Assembly (NCBI GenBank): GCA_963930775.1
Contig: OZ005695.1
Location: 5,890,001-5,954,000, forward strand
Direction: 5' to 3'
Source of the DNA: Cliona cf. orientalis
Taxonomy: Eukaryota; Porifera; Demospongiae; Clionaida; Clionaidae
Length of the DNA stretch: 64,000 nt
The notes under the pieces were generated by a model. It was not told where the DNA came from, made no database searches, and saw nothing but the letters and a program-made list of their open reading frames with translations. A program made the translations under genes and the position numbers. Each line of letters begins with the position of its first letter. Positions within the stretch are counted from its first letter, which is position 1. Shown piece by piece: positions 11,301 through 23,300 of this stretch.

Positions 11301-14300
11301 AACACGTTTGCATGTAGTTCAACACTCCTATCTAATCTACTCCTGTCGACATGTATACAGCCGTTAAGCAAGTGGTCCAATTGTTGCAGATCCAGGAAGT
11401 GCATCCGGTGGCACATTCCAGTGCATGCAATTTTGCCGTTTTTTATCTATTTTTCTTACCTGTTCTATCTAGGCCATCTTTCACTTCTAGGACTCCAAAC
11501 AAAGACCAGAAGACAGAGGAACTCTTCTACTTTCTGCTCATTAAAGTCACATAACCTGGAGACATTCATGAGCTCCACGGCAACCGCTTTTGTGCATGCT
11601 ACTCTCAAGCGCTCACAAAAAGTACCTCGCGTAAAAAGTGGCACGTTTTGGTTCCCTAGGATGGATTCCCATGATTCAAGTACCATTCCTGTAGCTCTTG
11701 TATTGCTCTACAATATAAGACTGGAATGAAGTTTTTCCATCGAGCGGTTCCAAAGTTACACACTGTTAAAAATAGTATAAATTTTTGTTAATTCACCATA
11801 GAAACATTGAATAAAATACATATAAATCAATGACAACGCTTTCTAGGTGGTACAAAGATATTGTGCAGCCATCAAAGGCCTTCTTGAAGGTTTGCAGAAG
11901 GTTGTTAAAGCTTTCACAATCAGTCTCCTATGCCATCATCACACACTGACAACTGCAGTTGATAGAGAAAGTGCTCAAGCAGCCACAGCGATGGTGCGAG
12001 GACCTAGATCGAGTAGCTAGTTCTCTCTGCAGCACCTCAGAAGATAGCTTCAAAACGTCTGAGGAGGCCTAGGCAGCACCTTCTCTTTGGCAGTGAAACT
12101 CCAGTGCTCCCCCTCTCACCATATCATACTCATCGATAGCTGATCATCACCTAAGAGATTGCGTACGTGCACATACATGGGGTAGGGGTGTGTGTGTGAG
12201 AGAGTGAAAGAAAAAGAGGGAGAGAGAGTGTGACAGGTGGGACAAGTGCTAGCATATTTAACCGCCATGGATGTGAACTTGTGCTTTTCAGCTTCAATGT
12301 CGGCTGATTTACACAAATTATGGCGCAGGTGCATTAAAACTACCTATTCTTTTGCCATTTCAGCTGGCAAGGCTCATCCCTGGACTTCATTATTTACCTG
12401 ATACAGAAGTTAGGTATACTTGCCTCACACTAGCCTCGAATCCCAAGTGAGCCTGGGTTCGAGGCTAGCCTCACACACGCTAGACTATACCATCCAGATT
12501 CGTTCTTGAAAGTTTGAATATAGAAAGAAACTAACCATTTGAATGATGATGTCTGGTCCCTAGAAACTTGGAGAGCACTCCCCTCCTTGGTATTTACTGG
12601 ATAAAATTAATCATCAGACACTCGACAAAACTTTGAGAAGACATGGAGAATACCACGCGGTTGTACTGAAAATTTCCGATTTTTGATGCCGTGTAACTCT
12701 GGAACCGCTCGATGGAAAAACTTTTTTTTAGTCTTATATTGTAGAGCAACACAAGAGCTATGGAATGGTACTTGAATCATGGGAATCCATCCTAGGGAAC
12801 CAAAACGTGCCACTTTTTGCGCGAGGCACTTTTTGTGAGCGCTTGAGAGTAGCATGCACAAAAGCGGTCGCCGCGGAGCTCATGAATGTCTCCGGGTTAT
12901 GGGACTTGAACGAGAAGAAAGTAGAAGAGTTGCTCTATCTTCTGGTCTTTGTTTGGAGTCCTAGAAGTGAAGGATGACCTAGATAGGACAGGTATGAAAA
13001 AATAGATAAAAACGGCCAAAATTTGCATGCTCTGGAATGTGCCACCGGATGTACTTCCTGGATCTGCAACGGTTCTATATGTTTTGGACCGCTTGCTTAA
13101 CGGCTGTATATGACAAAATCTGGATTTTGACAAATTCCAACCTGAGCTACTAAAAACGCGCATTGCGTGAATTGCGTGCGGATCCGTTACAGATGGTTTT
13201 CCCAAATCCGGTCACATATGCTAATGAAGCAAAATTAATGCTCAAAAATCCTAATAATAGGATGAAATCCTAATCTTTGGCAGCACTGAGTCTACTATTA
13301 ATAATAATATCATACGTACTACTGTAAGATCAACAGTTGCAATCTCAAGTATAGGTTAAGTAGCATCGATCCTTCCCCATAATCAGTGACCACAGAGAAA
13401 GGGTCTGGTATACTGTACGTGTTCATACATAATACTCTGAGGGATCAGATTCTGCCATATCCCTGCAGATCTCTTTACTAAGGTTACGGGATAGTGTTCC
13501 ACCCACGCATGGTCAAAGTTCACAATGACAGTTGTATTCCAGTTTTTGTCCACATTCTTTGCACAGTCAAGGCACAGATAAGTAGCTCTCCTGATGCCTG
13601 CCCGGGCCCCCATGGTCCACAAAAACGAAAAGCAAATCTTCCACTGTCTGTCTGCAAGTGCGGGTAAGTATTACAATTTTCTGCGTCAGTTTTTGCCTCG
13701 GTAAACAGCCACTATGTAATGATATACAATGAAACGATAGCTTACGAGTCTCTATAGGGCCAAGTGTAGAGTTTGAACTCTGTTGAGTTACACAAACAGA
13801 AAGCGAACATAAAAACTTACTGCTCAGCTGCCACGTGACTCGCTTAATGGCGGCCCTCCAGGACAAAACCTTGTCTGACAATTCACCATCTTAGAGTTTT
13901 CGAAAAAGTGCTATACTTGGCCCTGCTCCGATCGATGGACTATCGTGAACGACAGCAAAATCAGTTCGTTCGGATCTCTGGTCTTCAAAAGTTGACGCAG
14001 AAATTTGGACTTTATTTATATCTGGAAATGATCGACGTTTGTTCGTGTTTCCGAATAAACCGCATTAAAACATACGTGAATTGTGTCCATGCACAATCAT
14101 TTATAAATTGCGCGTCAAATACTATCCCGTAACCTTAAATGTTCTGTACCATATCCAATTGAAGCAGATTTGAAGTCCAATTATAAAATTTTAGCAGTAT
14201 AGTCGGTTACCGTAGGTTGGGTTTTGAATGCGAGATTCTTTTTATTGCGAGTTGAAAGTTCTTATACAAGACGCAATCAAAAGAATCACAGGAAAAAGAA

Positions 14301-17300
14301 TATGCAACAAATAATTTTACACGTGCTTGCGATCCCAAACATGCATGCGTTCTCACTCTCATACATGTTCGATCTACTTGCATGCATATATGTGCTTACA
14401 GCTGTCGATCGTCGAGAATGAGTTTTCTATGATTCTTCAAGCTAACTGCAGTCAATCTGCCAATACTCAGCCAAGCGCAATTAACTGTTGCTTAATGTGA
14501 CGAAGTGGAGCCACAGGGCGGAGCACATGCACCTGTTTCAGACAGCCCTTACAGGAATATGCGAGACTGAATAGACTGTTATGAGAACAGCACTTGTGTT
14601 AATTGTTTTTGTCTTCCCACACCCCCTAGTTATCGATATAAAGCTGGCTTGTATGATGGTCTATTCTGTTCCTGATCTCTATCTTTAATAATCCTATCGA
14701 ATCTTAATGTGACAAGTTGGAGGCAGCAGTGAGATGTATTAGACCTGAGTACCTGATAGCAAATACGGTCTACCCACACCAATTAGCCCAAGATGGATGA
14801 AAAGAGATAGGAGCTGCAATGTTTCACCATTGACCGCATCAAGGAGCTTTGCGGTGCCAAGCACAGCAAGGTCTATGGAAAGATAAAAGATGCTCTGATT
14901 GAACAGCTTTTGGGAGCAGGACGTCCTGAGAGAGCTGAAGATGGTATGGCAGATGAAGAGAAGCTGCCGACACCCATCCACCTAATGGAAATGGTGATGC
15001 GTATCTGCAAGATCAGAGAGCTTGATTAGAGGCTCAACAGAAGAGACAGGAAGAGATCATGGAAAGGAATTGGAGGGCTTAAAAGGAGCTGCTGGATGCG
15101 GTCCTGACTGTCAGCAGGGCAAGTGAGGAATCTATGCCTCTTGTTGCTCCAGGAAGCTCAAGAGAGAGGGTCAAACCCCCAAGGCCCACTTTGCAGAAAC
15201 TCTCCAAGGAGGATGATATTGAGAGCTTCCTAGATATGTTTGAGAGGGTTGCTGGACAGCAAGGATGGCCAAAGGAGACCTGGGCAACACAGCTGGCAGG
15301 GCTACTCTCAGGAGAAGCCCTAGATGCATTCACTTCAGTCCCCATGAAATCGGCTTGCAACTATGACACAGTGAAAGAAGCTATCTTGGCGAGGTTCCTA
15401 GTGAATGCTGTCACCTACTGTCTGTGGTTCAGAAGCTCTCAGTGGGGGACAGGAGAGTCCTACAAGCTGCTGCTGAGTCAGCAGACTGACCTATTTAACC
15501 GTTGGACACAGTCTGCAGGGAGTGAGCTAAAAGAGATTTGTTTTGCTTGAGCAGTTTTTATCTCTCCCCACAGAGTTGTCAGAAAGCCCTCCACAGCAAA
15601 AGAAGCAGGAAACCCACCTATGCATTCTGCAGTGGTACAGCCTCCAGGAAAGGAATAGATTGAGGGGAGTTTCAAGCCTCCACCAAAGGGCAACTCCGCA
15701 GACTGGGCACCACATTTCGGGGAAGAAGGGAGGAGGCCAGGGAAGCCCCTTGCGCATCATGACCAACCACAAGGGGGAGCTACAGTGCTTCTCTTGTGAG
15801 GAATGGGGCATATCGCTGTCTTCTGCCCCAGTAAGAAATCTACTGGTGTAAAGCCAAGAGAAAACCTCTCTTCAACCAGTCTGGAGAGGAGCAACAGAAA
15901 CCAGCTATCTCCTATCCAACTGTAAGTGTCGCTTTAGAGATTGATGGCTGGTCAAAAGAACTGTCTACTGCAGTGGTGCCAAAGCTTCCAGTTGATGTTC
16001 TGATTAGTTGGACAGACTATATGTCGGTTGATAGACATCGGGCACCACCAGTGGGGCGGTTATGACGAGGTCAGAGAAAAGGAAACGCATGCAAGGCTGT
16101 GAGAGCATGAACAATGGAATTGCTGGGCAATGGGAGGGAAACGGTCCAGCCACAAGGGTGACTAGAGGGCCTGTGGGTCAATACTTCCCCCAGCACCCAC
16201 GGTCTGGCCCTACACAGGCCCCTGACAGACAGCTAGATGAGCAGACCAAGGACCAGAAGGAAAATGCTTCCCCACAAGTGCACACACACACTCCCGCAGG
16301 TGATGTCTTCCAAGCTTCTTTACAACAGTTGGCAGACTGTCAGCATACCGATCCTACACTGAGCAAAATTCGGGAGCTGGCCAGTGGCGGAGAGCAAGCC
16401 CCAGGAAGAGCTTAGTTCTGCTACCAGAACTAGAATGGTCTCCTCTACAGGAAGTGGTCACCTGATGGCACGGCAATCATGTGAAGGCATGTGAGCAGTT
16501 GGTCTTCCCAAAGCAGTGCCAGTCGGCAGCCTTGCTGCTAGTTCATGATGTACCTGCCGCTGGACATTTGGGCGTCAACAAGACTAGAACCCGGACCCTG
16601 CACAGGTTCTACTGGCCTGGAGTATTTAAGGATGTGGCTGACCATTGCAGACAATGTGAGGTCTGTCAGAAAAGTACTGGTAGACGGGACCGGATCAGAG
16701 CTGAGATGATTCCGATGCCTCTCATTAAGAAGGAGCTGGTGAAGTCGTTTGCATGTGTGGGATGAAATTTTTAAGCGATCAGTGCACATCAAAAGGATCT
16801 GCTTCGATGGGATGTTGAAGAGCATATGCTTTGCAAGTTGACTTCCAAGAATCAGAAGGACTGGCATGAGCTCCTGCCCTATATCCTGTTTGCTTACAGG
16901 GAAGTCCCACAGGAGTAGACGGGGTTTTCCCCCTTTGAGCTGCTCTATGGGTACTGTATCAGGGGACCTCCAGACGTTCTCAAGGAAGTTTGGTCTGGGA
17001 AAGAAATGGATAACACCACAGTGGCATCCCATGTGATCACAACGAGGAGGCGGCTCCAGCACCACTATGATGAAAAGGCAAGACCCCAGATGCTTAACCC
17101 TGGAGACAAAGTGCTGGTGTTGGTTCCTGCTAGACGCAGCAAGCTGCAGCTAGAGTGGGCGGGGCCATACAAGGTCACCAGACAGGTTACGCCTGTGGAT
17201 TACGAAGTGGAGACCCCGGGGAGGCGTAAGGAAAAGAAAATTTACCACATTAACCTTTTAAAGAAATGGCATTTTCCCCCTAATCACAGTGCTCTGTTAG

Positions 17301-20300
17301 TTGTCTTGCAGGATACTGACACACCTGAGCATGAGACTGAGGAGGTGGATGCTCTCCTACCTCCTACAGGGCTACAACAGATCATGACCAAGGGTCTTAC
17401 TCCTAGCCAGCAGGAGGATCTGAAGCAACTCCTTAATTGATGAGTTCCCTGATGTGGTAGGGGAGAAGCTGGGCCGCACAGCAATGATCCAGCATGAGGT
17501 CCGTGTGAGGGACTCTTGAGCCAATTCACCAACAGCCTTACAGAGTACCAGTAGCCCACAAAGAGGTGATAAAGAAAGAGATTGTCAAGATGCTAGACAT
17601 AGGCATCATCCAGCTGTCTACGAGCCCCTGGGCTTCTCCCACAGTGTTGGTTGAGAAAAAGGACGGAGATGTTCACTTCTACGTTGACTACTGGAAGCTA
17701 AACAGGGCATCCAAATTCGATGCTTACTCCATGCCAAGAGTGGAGGAAGTTCTTGATAACGTCGGTGCTGCCAAGTACACATCTACCCTGGATCTTGCTA
17801 AAGGATACTGGCGAATTCCAATGGCTAGAGATTCAAAGGAGAAGACGGCCTTCACCACCCCCTTCGGCCTCTTTGAGTTCCAGGTGATGCTGTTTGGGCT
17901 ACATAACACCCCGGCCACATTCCGGAGATTGATGAATGACGTACATCCTCCATGAGCCTTGCGATCAGCTGGGTGTCAGGGGCGTAGCCAGGATTTATTG
18001 AAAGGGGGGCTGAGTACAAAAGAAGAGTGACCGCAAAGCGTGCTAAAAATTTCGGTTGACCATGCCCACTAATTATGTCACGTGACCATAGTTAATTGAT
18101 AGTTATTAATGTTACTACAGTCAACCACGCCCATCGTTTGATCTTTCAAACTCTCGTATCTTTATTGGAGTGGTGGCTAGCTGTCTAGCCTAAGCGCTTA
18201 AGCAGCTGCGTGTCTAAACGAGCTTAAAATATTAAATATAGTAACTTATCCTTATTTTTTTATATCAATTTATTATATTATTATATAGTTTGTCATGCAG
18301 CTTCAGCTTGTCGATCAGGTCAAGCTATTGTACCTCCATAGACAGTGGGCCCAACCACTGAGCCCACTTGGGAAAGACAAAAGGGGGGCTTGAGCCCGCT
18401 GAGCCCTATGCTAGCTACGCCCCTGGGTGTTGGGCTTCATCTCTATATTGACAGCACTTTGTTACTGAGATGGATCATCAATCCGAGGTGGCTGCACCAA
18501 ATGAAGAACAAGAATCAGAGGTTGACACGCTGGGCTCTATCACTTCAACCCATCAAAACACTGATGGACTGTCACCAGGACCCCTAGACACAACCATGGC
18601 GATGGGAGAAGTGTGATGAAGCAGAGCCACAGCTAGGGCGGAGCACATGCACCTGTTTGAGACAGCCCTTGCAGGAATATGCAAGACTGAATAGACCGTT
18701 TGAGAACAGCACTTGTTATGTTAATTGTTTTTGTCTTCCCACACCCCCTATAGTTATCTATATAAAGCTGGCTTGGGTGATGCTCTATGGTCTATTCTGT
18801 TCCTGATCTCTATCTTTAATAATCTTATCTATACGTGACACTCAAGTAGTATGGTATTATATTAAGAGCCCACCCCACCCGAGAAAGCCACACCCTCAAT
18901 CGTAATCTGGCTTGTATAGCACCATTCGCAATCGTTTAACTACGCATTCAAACCCGACCAACGGTATGTGATGTAATTAATTTCTACTTCTGAAAGCCTA
19001 GGAATTCGGACTTTGGTGCTTATGGGCAGCAATGCAAGAAAATGTTGATAAATTGACACATATATAGTGCTACAGAGCAAGAGAGCAAAACTTCTCAATT
19101 TTAACTTTATGTGTAAGCCAAAATATATACAGTGCTACAGAGCAAGAGAGCAAAACTTTTAATTTTCCTTTGTAAGAGATTTATTGTCACAAAATTAGTC
19201 AAATGTTGCTATTATAGATATAAAAAGTCATTTCAGGCCAAAAATTTTTTCACGATTTTCCCCATAGAGTTCAATATAGAAACCATACAAGTGCAGCTAG
19301 CTTTTCAGCAAAAATCTTGCAAATTTTGACTTCAACTGCGAATATCTCGAGAATGCAAGCTCATATAGACTTCTTATTTGGTACCATAGTATGTCACTAC
19401 AGTCTCTATATGTACCTAAAATATGGACTCTTAATAGAAAGTGGAAGTAGTGATTCTTATCCCAAACGTTTTTTGACTGTTTTTGCTTAAAATTTAGCAT
19501 ATTTTTGCAAGTTTCTCAGTAATTCCTTGGAGTTCACAGTTCTAGCTCAGGACTAAGTTCTTACCTTGCAGTACCTACGACTGTGTCAAGTCGGCGTTCT
19601 TAACTCAAAGCGGTTTGTCTAAACTGATCCCAAACATTTTCTCAGTACCTCGGTACAGAAATATGGCCACGCCTCCTTATTAAAACCACATGGGAACTCC
19701 TCCCATTCACTGAAGCTCAACAAGGACTAACTATTTAAGAATCTGTTGTCAATTAGTATCCAGTTACTATATGTTTTGACTTAGACATAATAAAGTACAA
19801 ATTGAAAAGTTTTGCTCTCTTGCTCTGTAGCACTGTAGTAATTGGGTACTAATTGACAGCAGATTCTTAAATAGCTAGTCCTTATTGAGCTTCAGTCAGT
19901 GAGTGGGAGGAGTTCCCATGTGGTTTTAATAAGGAGGCGTGGCCATATTTCTATACTGAGGTACTGAGAAAATGTTTGGGATCACTTGAGACAAACCGCT
20001 TTGCGTTAAGAATGCCGACTTGACACAGTGGTAGGTACTGCAAGGGAAGAACTTAGTCCTGAGCTAGAGCTGTGAACTCCAAGGAATTACTGAGAAACTT
20101 GCAAAAATATGCTAAATTTTAAGCAAAAACAATCAAAAAACATTTGGGATAAGAATCGCTACTTCCACTTCCTGTTAAGAGTCCATATTTTAGGTACATG
20201 TAGAGACTGTAGTGACATACTAAGGTACCAGATAAGAAGTCCGTATGAGCTTGCATTCTCGAGATATTCGCAGTTGAAGTCAAAATTTGCAAGATTTTTG

Positions 20301-23300
20301 CTGAAAAGCTACCTGCACTTGTATGGTTTCTATATTGAACTCTATGGTGAAAATCGTGAAAATGTTTTGGCCTGAAATGACTTTTTATTGCTAAAATAGC
20401 AACGTTTGACTAATTTTGTGAAAATCTGCTTACAAAGGAAGATTTGCTCTCTTGCACTGTACCTTTCCTCAAAACATCTAGCTGAGAACTTTGCAGGGCA
20501 TGAAAGCAAGCTAGGACATATACAACATTTTTGTAACAAAGACTATACATGCACAACTGACTACCAAGACCTACATCAGACGAACGTATGCACATGCATG
20601 TAGCCGTGTAACACTGAAAATGTGGGAGTGGCGTGGGGATGAGGCTACATGAACACATATGTACTAACTTTCACAAGATTGCTGCACTGAATATGACAGT
20701 AGTCACCTTTTGGTGGTTAACAGCAGCTAGCTTTTCACGGAAGTATGGAGAAGAGAGCAAAGTAGATTCACCACTGCAAAGTATATTGCGGTATTGTCAA
20801 AAATGTGTGAAAAATAATCCACAGTTGCAGAGAACCACAAACAGCATTCATCCGGCCATCGTGGAATCTAACATGTACTCTATTGGTGGGTAGTACATGC
20901 ACATACATGTATATGCACAAAGCTATAGGTAATTTAAAATAAAGATCAAAACTTACATAATCACTAGTAGAGGACACTGGATTGCCTTTAAAAATACGGC
21001 ATCCATTTCATACGCCACCTTGAGCAAGGATGGCTGCAATGACAATTAATAAACAATTAATTAATACCGTATATGTGGAAATTTTTGCCAGGAGAAAAAT
21101 TTGCCACCTGCTCTCATTGGCGAAAATTTTATCACGATATTTTTGTCCTGTGTACCGTTTTGTGGGGAAACTTCCATAGATCGATATAGGAAGGAATATT
21201 TCACGGAGAAAACCTTCGCAGAATGTTAAACTTACTGCATAGATGGGTGTGGCATGCCTAAAATTTCGTGGAGAAAAAATTTTCAAGGGTGGCTGTAAAA
21301 TTGCGAAATTTGCGAAGATTTTCTCCCTCAAAAGAGGAGTTTGCCACTATATGGTAATTTATTGCAGAGGATATGGTGATCTTTACTGCAGTTTTTCTGC
21401 AATACAAAGGTAGATGGACTTGGCAAATTTCTTATTCAGAGAAAATTTCCACACATACATTAGTTACCATACATTGTATAAAGATAGATTTTGTTGTATA
21501 AACACTTATACCGTGCATGCAGTGACATTAGAAAGTGCATGAAAAAATTATGTGAATCAATTAAAAATGGCCACTTGAAAATTTTGTGATTTTTGTGCAT
21601 GCATTTAAACGTTTCATGCATGGCGCGATAAAAAGCTATGTACGTGATACAAGTACCATAGAAACTTGTGATTATGCTCCCCTACCTTGTGCATATACTA
21701 AAGTGGGGAGGGGATCTATCGTTATATTGCCATGTGACGATCACTACTGACCATCAAATGCCACGTGGGCAAACAATCTCTGTACCATGCTTTCTCTGGC
21801 TGTTTGATGGCCGGCAAAACTCGATAAAAACAACTAAATAATTAAGGCCCAATATGACACAAATAGCTACTTTGCTAGCTGTGGCTACTGTTTTTATTGG
21901 CTTATGGATTCTATAATATCCATACATTTTAGTGTCAAAAGGGGGGGGGCCCTACACACGAGACAAAACTACCTATGCAGGAACTTGAGCTAAACGTGCA
22001 AGGGGGTTATGCACAAGGGGGGTGATAATTGCAAGACTACGTACGGTACCGCATGTATACCCTCATGAAAGTGGGCCTATGGGCAGTACACCTTACATTG
22101 GGCCAAGACTGGGGGTGGGCCGATATTCGAGGTATCAGTGTCGTATTTAGACATGACAGAGCACCCAGGTAAGTTACCCATGCTATCTTCATAATTTGAA
22201 TAGTAGCAGCAGCTACTATATTGATTTCAGCCTCACTCAAGCACGGTAATACCAATTGAGAACCAGGATGGCTGGCTATTGGGCCGTGTGTCGTTGACAG
22301 CAGCCGTATTAAATCATAGATAATATAGACTATGTAACCGTGATTGGAAGTGAGGTCATGTGACAGTGTACGTTGCCTTGTGCATAAACGGGCAACGCAG
22401 ATTTCGGTGCGCGCGCAGTGGCGAAGAAGATCGAGGCAGTTCTTTGCAGAGAAGTAGGTACACTTTACTTACCCTGGTCATTGTGTAAGAGATTAAAACC
22501 TAGCGATGAATATCATTAGCTACATTATGTAAGCGTTAGCAACTCAGAACTTGCTGTAAATGTAGCTACTTACTTGCTTTCAATATGCAAATGCCTTCTG
22601 TACCTGTATCTTAGCCTACTCCGCAGGAAACCATGCACATTTAATGCCTCTTAATAGAATAGCGACTACTGTTGTCTTCTCATATCAGTGCATCAAATAT
22701 AGTACTGAGTCAGCGGTGCATGTAATAATTAATTATTTCCTATTGATAGCATAGGTCTCAAATTTCAACTATCTCACAGAAAAAAAAATACTATTGTGTC
22801 ACTGTTTCCTCACTTACTGTGTCAATCCCTCTGGATGTGATCTATATTGACACAGAATCTATTCCTCGCCCGCAGTTCTCATTATGTGTTTCATGGCTAC
22901 GTGCAGTTTTTGAGTCAACTCCAGTTGAAACTGTTCACTCACTTCATCAGAATTTTAAGAGCTAAATTTATCCCAGTTGATAAATACCGTATAAACCGGT
23001 TGTTAAGCGCATGCGCTTATAACATGCGGCAGCAAGAAAATATGCGCTTAACAAAAAGTATGCACTTAACAGGAAGCATGCGCTTAATTCATTAAAAGTG
23101 CTAAAACACGGTAGGTGGGGCGTGCGTAAAGAAGCGCATGCGCTTATAACACGCGGCAGCAAGAAAATATGCGCTTAACAGGAAGAATGCGCTTCATTAA
23201 AAGTGCTATAAAACACGGTAGGTGGGGCATGTGTAAAGAACGTGTCGAGGGTAGATAGGCCTACAACGGTGGCCAAGAAGCGACCAGTAAGCATAATTCT

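Larger units (their letters stand above)
14496..18840 (+). mobile_element. Ty3/Gypsy-type LTR retrotransposon with Gmr1-like domain order (degraded)
   Basis: Complete element bounded by LTRs at 14496-14714 and 18612-18840. Domains on the plus strand run Gag, zinc knuckle, protease region, integrase, reverse transcriptase, RNase H. Integrase lies upstream of reverse transcriptase, the order of Gmr1-like Gypsy elements and of Copia, not of ordinary Gypsy elements. Flanks CTTAA and CTCAA fit a 5-bp target duplication with one change. A TGG-started primer-binding site is likely just after the 5' LTR (TTGGAGGCAGCAG), and a purine tract GATGGGAGAAG precedes the 3' LTR. Frameshifts, stops, an internal deletion and a nested MITE make it inactive. 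Confidence 0.85.

Noticed and set aside
12429-12468. Hairpin with GGTTCGAGGC considered as a tRNA T-arm
   Set aside because: No D-arm, anticodon arm or acceptor stem around it; it matches the small inverted-repeat elements of this genome.
9031-14129. Single 5-kb transposon with 65-bp TIRs
   Set aside because: Each outer repeat continues inward to its own CCCG end at 10076 or 13487, so two inverted copies of a 640-bp element explain the pattern better.
15134-18600. Host gene made of the Gag-to-RNase H frames
   Set aside because: Flanking LTRs, primer-site and purine-tract positions and near-target duplication show a retrotransposon.
19297-20375. Two similar ORFs, MLNFKQKQSKN, on opposite strands
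   Set aside because: They are mirror images produced by the palindrome, with no codon bias or known homologue; not evidence for a gene.
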